NCBI GenBank assembly: GCA_035540955.1
Contig: DATLFP010000212.1
Span: 1 to 21,243, forward strand
DNA from: DATLFP01 sp035540955
GTDB taxonomy: Bacteria; Actinomycetota; Acidimicrobiia; Acidimicrobiales; CADCSY01
DNA: 21,243 nt
Direction of reading: 5' to 3'
In this document: positions 13,484-21,121 of the stretch, piece after piece
Layout: each line of letters begins with the position of its first letter
Numbering within the stretch: position 1 is the first letter of the stretch
Program-made: the position numbers and the translations under genes
Notes under the pieces: generated by a model
Databases searched by the model: none
The model's input: the letters and a program-made list of their open reading frames with translations, nothing else
What the model was told of the DNA's origin: nothing

Positions 13484-16400
13484 TCAGCTCTGCTCGAGTC
13501 GCGGTCGCGGGCCGACCCGCCAGGTCGTGGGTCGCTCGGGGCGGTAGGCGCACCAGAGCCCGGTGTGGACGCTGTGGCGAAGGTGGTGGGCGGCAGCCGG
13601 ATGGACGTCGTCCAGGCGGCGCAGCGCATCCCTGATGCGGGAGCTGACCGCCTTGCGCAGGCGGTCGTCGACGTCGCCCACCGCCGGCCTTGCCCGTCCG
13701 CCGAGCCCGAAGGCGGCGGCGAGCTCGGCGACGAGGAAGTCACGCTCGGCCCCCAGACGCGCCGCTCGCTCCAGGTCAGCGGCGTCCTCCGACTCGGCCA
13801 GGTCCCTTTCGAGCTCGACCAGGCGGGTGCGGTACTCGGCCACCGCTCGCCGGTCCAGCACCGCCTCGGCCGTGGGCCGCGCCGGGGCCGAGCGCCCCAC
13901 GTCGGGTTCGAGTTCGCGGACGTGGACCTCGGTGCCGGGACGGGCGATGAGGGCGGCGAGATCGGCGAGGCCCTTGCTGTGACGCACACGGGCCGTCAAG
14001 CCGTCCCACGTCAGCGCCCAGACGTCTCCCTCCCGCCGTAGTTCACCCAGGGCGGGTTGGGCATCCGCAGCCTTCGGCTCCGGCACCTCCCGGACGAGAT
14101 CTGCGGCTCGGGAAGCCAGCGCGTCGAGGCCCATCGCCCGGTACTCGTCTGCCGCTCGGCGGGCCGCGGTCACGACGCGGGACCGGTCGCCGTGGTGACC
14201 GAGCAGACGGAGCGCCCGGGCCGTGGCGTCGTGGACGTGCGCGGCGAGGAGGCGCCCGATCGCCTGGTCGATCGGGTGGGCACGCTCCAGGGCGGCCAGC
14301 GTGGCGACCCGGTCGCCGCCCAGGGCGGCGAGCAGGGCGACGGCTCGGGCCACCGAACCCCGGTGGGCCGCACCGATGCCCTCGACCACACACAACCGCC
14401 CGTAGGGCTCGAGACGCTCGTACAGCTCGGCCCCGAGCTCCCGGTCGCCGAGGACCACCGCAGCCTCGGCCAGCTGGGTCATCACCGGTAGCCACTCGGC
14501 GTCGCGGGGGATGCGATCGAGACCACCAGCTCTGACCTCGGCCAGGTGCGTGCGCGCCTGCGCTTCGTCGCCGACCAGGGCGAGCAGCCACACGAACATC
14601 GGCAGGCCGGCGGGCCCCAGGAGCTCTGGATGGTCGACGGCCAGCCGCCGGAACCGGTCCGGGAGCGACGGGCTGCGGCGCTCGACCAGGAGGACGAACC
14701 ACAGCATCTCGGAGAGCACGAGGGCGTTGGCGCTCCCTGCCCGCCTGCCCACCCGCCCCGCCTCGCCGGCGTAGCGCTCGGCGTCGGCCAACTCTCCTCG
14801 GCTGAGCGCTCGCATGCCTCGCCACAGCGGCACGTACCAGCCATAGAGCGGGTCGCCGTGGAGCTCCGCCACCCGCCCGAAGGCGGCGATCTCCTCGTCG
14901 ACCTCGGCCATCGCCCCGAACTCGCACAGCGCGATCACGCGCAGCCGGCGTCCGAGCAGTTCGAGGGGCCGGTCGCCGGCTCGACGGGCGAGGGAGACGA
15001 TCTCGTCTGCTGCCCCCAGCCGCTCGCTCACGTGGTCCGGCCCGGCGACGGCGTCACAACGACTGGCCAGTGCCGCCGCCAGGGCCGCCCCGTCGCCGAG
15101 CTTCCGGGCGAGGACGACGGCCTCGTCCGCCAAGGAGAGCCGCCGCTCCTCCGAGCCGACGAAGGACAAGGCGACCGCGAGCCGGGCGAGGACCCAGGGC
15201 CGCAAGCGCGATTCCGCCGGTGTCACGGCGGCGGCCGTCTCCAGCAGTTCGATCTGGCGCTGGTCGAGCATGCGGACCTCGAACCCACCGAAGCCGGCGC
15301 CGAACCCGAGCGCGGCCCGGCCCAGCACGTCGGGCCAGCCCCGGTTTCGTGCCACCTCGGCGGCCGCTTCGAAGGCCGTCCCGGCGCCCTCCGTGTCACC
15401 GGCACGCAGGCGAGCATCACCCAGACCGAGCAGCGCTTCCGCCCGCACCCCGTCGTGGTCGGGCCCGGCCGGGGCGGCCGCGGCGGCGAGCTCGAAGTGC
15501 CGGGCCGCGTCCTCCCATGCCAGGTGTCGGAGGGCGGCGGCGCCGGCGGCGAGATCCGCTCGGGCGGGCCGGGGATCGAGCGAGGGAAGGGCGGCCCGGC
15601 GCAGGTGGTGGGCGACGGCGGACGGGTCGGCACCGCGCTCCTCGAGGGCGTCCGCTACCCGGCGGTGGAGCTCGCCCTGCGCTTCGCCGCTCAAGCCGCG
15701 GGCGCACACGTGCTGGAACAGGACATGGACGAACGCCCACCGCCGCCCGGTGTCGTCGACGCGATGGACGACGCGCGCACGCTCGGCGAGCTCCAGGGCA
15801 CCATCGACCGCGTCGGCGCTGGCGCCGGCCACAGTGGCCACCAGATCGGCGTCGAACTGCTCGCCGAGGACGCCGGCGGTGCGCAGCACTCGCCGAGTGT
15901 GCCCGTCGAGCGCAGCCAGGCGGCGAGCGAGCACCGCTTCGACCTCCGAGGGGACGCGCAGCTCGGGGAGGTGCACGGCGCCGTCGACGCCCAATCGAGC
16001 GAGCTGGGTCACGAAGAACGGGTTGCCGCCGGTGGCGCGGCGGAGGTCGACCGCCAGCCGAGGCGGGACCGGCTCACCGGTGAGGTCCCCGAGCAGCTCG
16101 GCGACCGCCTCGTCCCCGAGCCCGCTGAGTGCCAGCCGTTCGACGCCCGTCGTGAGAGCGGCGAGCGGCGCGGCAGGGTCGAGCTCGGCATCGCGGAAGG
16201 TGCCGAGCAGCACGACTCGTCCCATCGCCCCGAGGTGAGCGGCGACGTAGCGCACCAGCAGCTGGGACGGGGTCCCCGCCCAGTGCAGGTCTTCGAGGAC
16301 CACCAGCAACCCGGAGGCCGCCGCCCGGGACCGCAGCTGGCCGACCACGGCGTGAAAGGCAAGGGACCGTCGCCACTCCGCCGCATGGGGATCGACGCCG

Positions 16401-16768
16401 GCGGAGAGGGAGGCACCGGCCTCCGCGACGGCGGCAGCGCCTTCCGGTCCGAGGATCTCCATCCAGGGAGCGAAGGGCGATGCGAGATCGGCATCGAGGC
16501 ACGCCCCCCAGGCCACGTCCATGCGGCGTGCGCGAGCAAGCCGTACCGCCTCACGCGCCACGGCCGTCTTGCCCATCCCGGCCTCGCCCGTGACGAACAC
16601 GATGCGACCGGCCCCACCGCGCACGTCGTCGAGCGCTCCGCTGATCTCGTCCAGCACGTGCTCTCGCCCGTGCAGCGACGCTGTCACGCCCGGCAGCGTA
16701 GAGAGCCCCTGATGCCGGGTCGCGCCGGACCTGAGCGTCGCGCCGATCCGTCGCCGGACACGTGGCAT
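13484..16768 (-). CDS. Large STAND-type AAA ATPase (MalT/LuxR-like) without an obvious HTH
   Basis: The 1094-residue protein has a P-loop NTPase domain: GREHVLDEISGALDD, Walker A GEAGMGKTA (61-69), Walker B LLVVLEDLHWA (154-164, acidic pair Glu159-Asp160) and ATGGNPFFVTQLA, typical of STAND ATPases fused to LuxR regulators. A winged-helix-like part and a long Ala/Leu-rich region of TPR-like helices follow (about 390-930). The C-terminus lacks a LuxR HTH. Instead it has WALTWDGLTARVRHSKGLAD, an AVLDRRAVAEYRTRLVELER coiled region and LRKAVSSRIRDALRRLDDV...LRHSVHTGLWCAYRP, a conserved module I have seen at the ends of actinobacterial ATPases. An ATP-dependent signalling role, possibly via an unknown output, is inferred. 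A GTG at 16687 is an alternative start closer to the first conserved motif. Confidence 0.88.
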   Translation of the reverse strand: MPRVRRRIGATLRSGATRHQGLSTLPGVTASLHGREHVLDEISGALDDVRGGAGRIVFVTGEAGMGKTAVAREAVRLARARRMDVAWGACLDADLASPFAPWMEILGPEGAAAVAEAGASLSAGVDPHAAEWRRSLAFHAVVGQLRSRAAASGLLVVLEDLHWAGTPSQLLVRYVAAHLGAMGRVVLLGTFRDAELDPAAPLAALTTGVERLALSGLGDEAVAELLGDLTGEPVPPRLAVDLRRATGGNPFFVTQLARLGVDGAVHLPELRVPSEVEAVLARRLAALDGHTRRVLRTAGVLGEQFDADLVATVAGASADAVDGALELAERARVVHRVDDTGRRWAFVHVLFQHVCARGLSGEAQGELHRRVADALEERGADPSAVAHHLRRAALPSLDPRPARADLAAGAAALRHLAWEDAARHFELAAAAAPAGPDHDGVRAEALLGLGDARLRAGDTEGAGTAFEAAAEVARNRGWPDVLGRAALGFGAGFGGFEVRMLDQRQIELLETAAAVTPAESRLRPWVLARLAVALSFVGSEERRLSLADEAVVLARKLGDGAALAAALASRCDAVAGPDHVSERLGAADEIVSLARRAGDRPLELLGRRLRVIALCEFGAMAEVDEEIAAFGRVAELHGDPLYGWYVPLWRGMRALSRGELADAERYAGEAGRVGRRAGSANALVLSEMLWFVLLVERRSPSLPDRFRRLAVDHPELLGPAGLPMFVWLLALVGDEAQARTHLAEVRAGGLDRIPRDAEWLPVMTQLAEAAVVLGDRELGAELYERLEPYGRLCVVEGIGAAHRGSVARAVALLAALGGDRVATLAALERAHPIDQAIGRLLAAHVHDATARALRLLGHHGDRSRVVTAARRAADEYRAMGLDALASRAADLVREVPEPKAADAQPALGELRREGDVWALTWDGLTARVRHSKGLADLAALIARPGTEVHVRELEPDVGRSAPARPTAEAVLDRRAVAEYRTRLVELERDLAESEDAADLERAARLGAERDFLVAELAAAFGLGGRARPAVGDVDDRLRKAVSSRIRDALRRLDDVHPAAAHHLRHSVHTGLWCAYRPERPTTWRVGPRPRLEQS

Positions 16769-16808
16769 CGGCGGTGCCCGGGGTTCACGGCACGCCGCAG
16801 CGGTGCCG

Positions 16809-16828
16809 GAGCCGGGCTGTCCCGGCTC
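16809..16828 (-). terminator. Strong hairpin downstream of the GYD gene
   Basis: GAGCCGGG (16809-16816) and CCCGGCTC (16821-16828) form a perfect eight-pair stem with a four-base loop. It lies about 70 bases past the GYD gene stop on the minus strand and before the STAND ATPase start. There is no T-tract, so termination is plausible but not certain. Confidence 0.45.
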
Positions 16829-16895
16829 GACGAACTCGTGGGCGCGCGTCGCCGGAGGCCTATCGCCGCGATTGCACGAAGCGAGTTCTCGGCGG

Positions 16896-17165
16896 TTACG
16901 AGCCGGGAGGCGCGTAGTTGACGCTGGCCGCAGCCGCCCGATCGATCTCCTCCGGCGTCAGCAACACGGTGGTCCTGACGGTCGCCATGCCACTGGCGCC
17001 GACCGCCAGCGCGATCGCAGCCGCCCCGACGTTGTCGGGGAGTTCGGCGGTCACGAACGCGTCGCCCTCCCCGAAGCCGAAGTAGAAGCTCTCGACGCGG
17101 CCGCCGAGGTCAGCGGCCATCTTCTCCACCGCCTCCCGGCGGGCGGTGCCACCCTTGGCGATCAC
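16896..17165 (-). CDS. GYD-domain protein, start codon unclear
   Basis: The sequence AKGGTARREAVEKMAADLGG, RVESFYFGFGEGDAFVTAEL, PDNVGAAAIALAVGASG and TTVLLTPEEIDRA is the diagnostic run of the GYD family, small ferredoxin-like proteins of unknown function of about 95-105 residues. Homology extends upstream of the first GTG (17165): RRFVASYTSPGVKGV is encoded in the same frame from about 17207. That frame has no ATG, GTG or TTG between 17166 and the TGA at 17226-17228. The usual N-terminus (M-x-x-[YF]-L-x-x-ASYT) therefore lacks its start, either through a small deletion or a sequence error. Starting at 17165 would lose the first strand of the fold. Confidence 0.7.
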   Translation of the reverse strand: MIAKGGTARREAVEKMAADLGGRVESFYFGFGEGDAFVTAELPDNVGAAAIALAVGASGMATVRTTVLLTPEEIDRAAAASVNYAPPGS

Positions 17166-17339
17166 ACCCTTGACACCCGGGCTCGTGTACGAGGCGACGA
17201 AGCGCCGTCCAAGGGCGGACGGAGGTCACAGGCGACGGCCGCTACGGAACGTGGGCCCGGCGGTGGGAGGACCGGCGAGGTTCGCGCCTTGTGGGCTTCG
17301 TCGGGCGCGTCGACACCACCTCTGCCTCGCCGACGACGA

Positions 17340-17855
17340 TCAGACCAGCTCGTCGGACGAGAACAGCGCCACCGTGGCGAGTCCTGCATCGCGGAGCACG
17401 ACGTGGCGTCCGCCGCTGCGGTCGACGACGCACACCACCGTGTCGACCAGGGCCCCCTGATCGCGTAGCTCGCCGGCGGAGGCGGCGACCTGGCCCCCAG
17501 TGGTCACCACGTCCTCGATGACCACGACTCGTCGGCCGCCCATGTCGACGCCCTCGGCCAGCTTCGCCGTCCCATAGGTCTTCGCCGCCTTGCGGACGAA
17601 GGCGACGGGCAGTCCCGTCCGCAGCGAGAGTGCGTGGCGACGGGCACGCCTCCGAGCTCGAGGCCGGCGAGGACCTCGGTCGACGGCGGCAGGCAGGTCG
17701 ACCAGGTGGGCGGCAACGGCGTCGAGGAGCACGGGGTCGGACTCGAAGAGGTACTTGTCGAAGTACGACGAGGACACCAGGCCAGAGCGGAGCCGAAATC
17801 GGCCGGTCAGCCGGCACAGGCCACCGACGCGACTGCCGAGCTCGGACTTGGTCAT
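17340..17855 (-). CDS. pyrE: Orotate phosphoribosyltransferase with two compensating frameshifts
   Basis: This converts orotate and PRPP to OMP in pyrimidine synthesis. From the ATG at 17855 it is 171 residues: FRLRSGLVSSSYFDKYLFES at the start, AFVRKAAKTYGTAKLAEG with the PRPP-contacting lysines, then the PRPP loop VVVIEDVVTTGGQ and a C-terminal VALFSSDELV. Between about 17682 and 17634 the open frame gives an Arg/Pro-rich nonsense stretch (RGPRRPRARRRARR). The neighbouring frame there encodes EVLAGLELGGVPVAT, exactly the conserved OPRT segment. An extra base near 17680 and a missing base near 17634 cancel each other. The gene is thus either miscalled sequence or a protein with a ruined core segment. 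An ATG at 17879 is an alternative start. Confidence 0.8.
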   Translation of the reverse strand: MTKSELGSRVGGLCRLTGRFRLRSGLVSSSYFDKYLFESDPVLLDAVAAHLVDLPAAVDRGPRRPRARRRARRHALSLRTGLPVAFVRKAAKTYGTAKLAEGVDMGGRRVVVIEDVVTTGGQVAASAGELRDQGALVDTVVCVVDRSGGRHVVLRDAGLATVALFSSDELV

Positions 17856-17929
17856 CGGGACCGAGGAGCTGACGCCCATGACGCCCAGCCTGGCACAGAC
17901 GGTCTCGGCGGACGCGGCCGCCTCCGAGA

Positions 17930-18110
17930 TTCCGGCGGGCGGCGCGACGCCCCGAGCGCAGGGAAGCGGGGGCTCCGACGACCCGCTCGATGAGTACGAC
18001 CAGCTGATCGTTGGTCGGGCCGGTGACCTGATCGAGGAGCTGGTGGAACGGCTCTTCCGCCTGCTCCTCGGCCGGCTCCCCCTCGGGCAGTAGCCGGCGT
18101 ACCGCATCAA
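17930..18110 (-). other. Possible coding fragment upstream of pyrE
   Basis: A minus frame reads LDAVRRLLPEGEPAEEQAEE, PFHQLLDQVTGPTNDQLVVL and IERVVGAPASL, with high third-position GC. It has no start codon in this stretch and no family I recognise. The opposite strand also has a plausible frame (PLDEYDQLIVGRAGDLIEEL) over the same bases, so the coding strand is ambiguous. It may be a gene remnant. Confidence 0.25.
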
Positions 18111-18154
18111 GACCTCGACGTCGGCTCGACGACTCTGGTCTGGCCGGCCACTCC

Positions 18155-19357
18155 TCACGCAGGGCGCTCGGCCACGAGCCAGTAGCCGCCGGTCGGCGAC
18201 GCCGCGAGCCCGACGACCCTCCGGCCACCGCCATCGGCCGCCGACCCGAGGAACGGAGCGTCCCCGAAGGCGAACACCCCGCCGTCGGCGGCCACGAGCC
18301 AGTACCCGTCGCCGCTCGGCGTGGCGGCCAGGCCGACGACGGGCGAGCGCAGCGGCAGAGAGCCTGCCGATCCGAGGAACGAAGCCTCGCCCAAGGCGAA
18401 CACCCCGCCGTCCGCCGTCGCCAGTCGGAGGCCCGCATTCGCGGATGTCGAGACTCCGCTCACCACCGGGCCTCGCACGAGGACCTCGCCCGTGGGGACC
18501 GGGTTCGCCGGGCCGAACGCGATCACCTCAGGGCGCGCCGGCCCACGCTCGCCGCCACCGCAGATCGGCACGGGTCGATAGCCCCGGGCGGCGATGCCGT
18601 CGAGCATGGGGACTAGGGCGACGGGGGTCTGATGGGCCGTGCGGCGGTCGTGCAGCACGACGACGGCGCCGGGGTGGAGGCCGTCGATCACCCTGTTGGC
18701 GATGGTGGCGGCGCCCGGAAGCAGCCAGTCGCGGGGGTCGATGCTCCACTGCATGGTGGTGAGGCCGTGGGTGGCGAGGCGAGCGACGGTCGCTGCATCG
18801 GACACGCCCTCGGGCGGTCGCACGCAGCGCACGGGCACCCCCGTGAGCGAGGCGAGCAGGGCGTTGGTGGCCAGCACCTCGGCCCGGAAGGCGGCTTCGC
18901 CCATGCCCGGGAGCCGGGCGTGGTTCCACGTGTGCCCGGCTACGACGTGGCCCTCGCTTGCGATGCGCCGGATGAGGTCGGGATGACGAGCGGCGAGAGC
19001 CCCGAGCACGAAGAACGTGGCCTTCGCCCCCCGCGACGCGAGAACCTCGAGGATCTGCGGCGTCGTGACCGGGTCGGGGCCGTCATCGAAAGTGAGCGCT
19101 ACGACGGGATCTGTGCGCCCGGAGAGCGAGCTCGGGAGGTCGGCGACGCGCTGGGCACCGGGGCCGAGCGCGGCGGTCGGCGCTGGCGCGACGGGGACGA
19201 CGACGGCGACGACCAGAACGCCCAGGACGAACCGGTGCGGGCGTGCCCGGCCCGCGCCGCTGAAGGATGGTTCCCGCCGTAGCCGCAACACCGCCGCCCC
19301 CAGCCACTGCCCTCCGCCGAGGGCCTCTCCTCCTACGGTTCGACGCCTCTTCGGCAC
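18155..19357 (-). CDS. Secreted polysaccharide deacetylase (NodB) with C-terminal Gly-rich repeats
   Basis: The 400-residue protein has an Arg-rich N-terminus and a membrane-spanning signal segment (about 43-62). A NodB carbohydrate esterase 4 domain follows (about 82-270): TFDDGPDP with the catalytic and metal Asp (91-92), HTWNHARLP with metal His142 and His146, CVRPPEGVS, SIDPRDWLLPG and VVVLHDRR. The motifs of a metal-dependent N-deacetylase of peptidoglycan or similar glycans are present. The last 85 residues hold two copies of an about 40-residue repeat (GGVFALGEASFLGSAG and GGVFAFGDAPFLGSA, each followed by VVGLAA...GYWLVA), common on actinobacterial exported proteins. The start is uncertain: the GTG at 19357 sits too close to an AGGAG, and a GTG at 19291 also leaves a good signal sequence. 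Confidence 0.9.
   Translation of the reverse strand: MPKRRRTVGGEALGGGQWLGAAVLRLRREPSFSGAGRARPHRFVLGVLVVAVVVPVAPAPTAALGPGAQRVADLPSSLSGRTDPVVALTFDDGPDPVTTPQILEVLASRGAKATFFVLGALAARHPDLIRRIASEGHVVAGHTWNHARLPGMGEAAFRAEVLATNALLASLTGVPVRCVRPPEGVSDAATVARLATHGLTTMQWSIDPRDWLLPGAATIANRVIDGLHPGAVVVLHDRRTAHQTPVALVPMLDGIAARGYRPVPICGGGERGPARPEVIAFGPANPVPTGEVLVRGPVVSGVSTSANAGLRLATADGGVFALGEASFLGSAGSLPLRSPVVGLAATPSGDGYWLVAADGGVFAFGDAPFLGSAADGGGRRVVGLAASPTGGYWLVAERPA
18170..18425 (-). repeat. Two tandem copies of a protein-level repeat in the deacetylase
   Basis: Two units of about 120 bases encode DGGVFA(L/F)G(E/D)A(S/P)FLGSA followed by VVGLAA(T/S)P and YWLVA. The DNA copies share long blocks, for example around 18172-18188 and 18292-18308, so the unit duplicated fairly recently or is under strong constraint. 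Confidence 0.65.
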
Positions 19358-19520
19358 ACTCCTGCTGTGCGACCGCTGGAGAGGCCCGCAGGCGGAGCGC
19401 CTCTACGAGACGGGTGACCGCCGCATGCGCTCGCGACCGAGGGACGGGCCGGCCCCGGACCCGTAACCTGGCTGGCGTGCCGGCCGAATCGAACCCGGCA
19501 CTTCGAGAAGGGAGGGCGGC
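19358..19520. promoter_or_regulatory. Divergent intergenic region (deacetylase / ABM-like gene)
   Basis: The two genes are transcribed away from each other across about 160 bases, so promoters for both should lie here. GGGAGGGCGG at about 19509-19518 is the ribosome site of the plus-strand gene. No reliable -35/-10 pair was identified. Confidence 0.4.
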
Positions 19521-20123
19521 ATGTTCATCCAGGTCATCACGGCGCAGGTCGGAGACGCCGACGGTCTCGAGCGCCAGCTCGAGCGATGGGAGCAGGAGAT
19601 CCGGCCCGGCGCGCAGGGGTTCCTCGGGAGCACCAGCGGCGTCACCGACGACGGCCGCCTGATCGTCCTGGCCCGCTTCGAGAGCGAGGAGTCGGCGCGG
19701 CGCAACAGCGACCGGCCCGAGCAGAGCGCATGGTGGGCGGAGACGGAGAAGATGCTGGACCAGGTCCGCTTCGAGGAAAGCGTCGAGGTCGTCACCACCG
19801 GCGGCGGCGGTTCGGACGACGCCGGGTTCGTCCAGGTGATGCGGGGGCACGTGGTCGACGCCGCCGCCATGGAGCGCCTGCGGGCCCGGTCGGACGAGTT
19901 CGAAGCGGCCATGGCGAAGCACCGGCCCGACGTTCTCGGCGATGTCACCGCGGTCCACGCCGACGGGACCTTCACCGACGCCGTGTACTTCACGTCCGAG
20001 GCCGAGGCGCGCGCCAACGAGGGCCTGGAGCCGCCGGCGGAGCTTCGCGAGCTGTTCGAGGCCTGGGAGACGGCGGTGGCCATCGACGACTACCTCGACC
20101 TGCGCAGGCCTCGGTTGATCTGA
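19521..20123 (+). CDS. Duplicated ABM-like (dimeric alpha-beta barrel) protein
   Basis: The 200-residue protein consists of two related ferredoxin-like halves. The first begins FIQVITAQVGDADGLERQLE and the second FVQVMRGHVVDAAAMERLRA, each followed by an amphipathic helix, a VTDDGRLIVLARFES or VHADGTFTDAVYFTS strand pair, a charged helix (SEESARRNSD or SEAEARANEG) and a final helix. This layout matches antibiotic-biosynthesis-monooxygenase-like or stress-responsive alpha-beta barrel folds, which are normally homodimers; here the dimer seems fused in one chain. No specific catalytic residues are recognised. The start ATG has a good GGGAGGG site seven to eight bases upstream. It stands alone on the plus strand. 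Confidence 0.85.
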   Translation: MFIQVITAQVGDADGLERQLERWEQEIRPGAQGFLGSTSGVTDDGRLIVLARFESEESARRNSDRPEQSAWWAETEKMLDQVRFEESVEVVTTGGGGSDDAGFVQVMRGHVVDAAAMERLRARSDEFEAAMAKHRPDVLGDVTAVHADGTFTDAVYFTSEAEARANEGLEPPAELRELFEAWETAVAIDDYLDLRRPRLI

Positions 20124-20164
20124 CGGGTGCTGGCCCGAGGGCGGACCGTCCTCGCACAGGTCGG

Positions 20165-20180
20165 CGCCGGGTTGCCGGCG
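20165..20180. terminator. Short hairpin between convergent genes
   Basis: CGCCGG (20165-20170) pairs with CCGGCG (20175-20180) across a four-base loop, 42 bases past the ABM-like stop. A longer-range GGCCCGAG/CTCGGGCC pair (20132-20139 with 20201-20208) surrounds it. With no T-tract this is a weak candidate terminator. Confidence 0.3.
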
Positions 20181-20227
20181 TGTGGCCCAGGCTCTCGGCG
20201 CTCGGGCCCTCGCCGTCGAGTCGACGA

Positions 20228-20592
20228 TCAGAGAGCCTTTCGGAAGAACTCGAGTTGTCCGGGCAGGAACGACCACCACGTCGCCGCGTCGTGGAAGCCG
20301 GCGCCGAACCGGGTCGACGCCAGGCCGGCTCGTTCCGCCAGTGAACGCACGTTGGCGAAGAACGGGTCGTCCTTCCCGCAGTCGACCCGGACCGCGAGAC
20401 GAGCGAGAGCCGGCGCACGGTCGAACAGATCGTTGCGGTCGAAGTCGGCCCGATCGTCGAAGGCCCGGCGGCTGCTTCGTCGAACGAACGCCACACGGCA
20501 GGGCTCGACGCGGCGACGGCTCGACCTCGTGAGAGCGGTCCGAGGCGGCGAGCAGGGCGCCGTAGCCACCCATCGACCAACCAGGAGCAAGA
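20228..20592 (-). pseudogene. Truncated, twice-frameshifted esterase (alpha/beta hydrolase) remnant
   Basis: Three minus frames in turn give one protein. The first has the nucleophile elbow GWSMGGYGALLAAS (Ser codon 20576-20574). The second has RAVAASSPAVWRSFDEAAAG. The third has AFDDRADFDRNDLFDRAPAL, ARLAVRVDCGKDDPFFANVR with the Asp, and FGAGFHDAATWWSFLPGQLE with the His. This is the order of the putative esterase/S-formylglutathione hydrolase-like family. Frame breaks lie at about 20521-20540 and 20461-20470. Upstream of the nucleophile the sequence is replaced by the 5' end of the DinB-like gene on the other strand, so roughly the N-terminal half is missing. It cannot encode a working enzyme. 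Confidence 0.75.
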
Positions 20593-20594
20593 CG

Positions 20595-21107
20595 GTGAGA
20601 GAGCCGATCCGACCCCTGACGACGGGCAGCAACTCGTCGAAAGCGATTCTCGAGACGATCGAGGCCGCCTGGCGGCCCATGCGTGATGCGGCCACCCGGT
20701 TGGGAGAGCAGGGGCTCGAGTCGAGGACCAGCGCAGGCTGGACGGCGAAGGAGCTGCTGGCGCACGTCGCCTTCTGGGACGAAGCGGTCGTCGCGGTGGT
20801 CGTCGGGATGTTCCGGCGCCAGCCCCTGCCCGATGGCTGGACGTTCGGAAGCGGCTACCTGCCGGGCGACGGCGAGAGCTGGCCTCCGGCGGACGTGCAC
20901 AATGCGCGGGAAGCGTCCTGGGCGCAGGGGCGATCGGCGGCCGAGGTACTCGCTCGCCTCGACCACGCCCATGACCGGATGGTCTCCGCGCTCTCCACCG
21001 TCACCGACCAGGAGGCCTCGGAGCACGGCGACTACTTCGACCGGCTGCCGCGCCACTACGTCGAGCACCTGCCCGAGCTCCAGGAGCTCCGAGCGCCCGG
21101 TTCCTGA
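20595..21107 (+). CDS. DinB/mycothiol-dependent-isomerase-like protein
   Basis: The 170-residue protein starts at a GTG (20595) with AGGAG seven bases upstream. It shows the DinB-like four-helix layout: an N-terminal helix (SKAILETIEAAWRPMRDAAT), the typical TAGWTAKELLAHVAFWDE-like segment (here SAGWTAKELLAHVAFWDEAV) whose His is a metal ligand, a long loop, SAAEVLARLDHAHDRMVSAL, then DYFDRLPRHYVEHLPELQEL with two more His. Members bind a divalent metal and often transfer thiols such as mycothiol; the substrate is unknown. Start choice: the same frame is open 156 codons further upstream, but that part is the antisense of the esterase remnant. It is unrelated in detail to the broken DinB-like gene at 5801-6240. 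Confidence 0.85.
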   Translation: MREPIRPLTTGSNSSKAILETIEAAWRPMRDAATRLGEQGLESRTSAGWTAKELLAHVAFWDEAVVAVVVGMFRRQPLPDGWTFGSGYLPGDGESWPPADVHNAREASWAQGRSAAEVLARLDHAHDRMVSALSTVTDQEASEHGDYFDRLPRHYVEHLPELQELRAPGS

Positions 21108-21121
21108 AACGTGAATGACTG

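Noticed and set aside
14546..16921. Very long plus-strand open frame (791 codons) antisense to the STAND ATPase
   Set aside because: It mirrors the high-GC codon bias of the minus-strand gene, which has clear Walker motifs and domain order; the antisense product has no recognisable motif.
19083..21068. 661-codon minus-strand frame across the ABM-like and DinB-like genes
   Set aside because: It is antisense to two genes with good ribosome sites and fold signatures. Only a short part (GWSMGGYGALLAAS) is real, as the esterase remnant.
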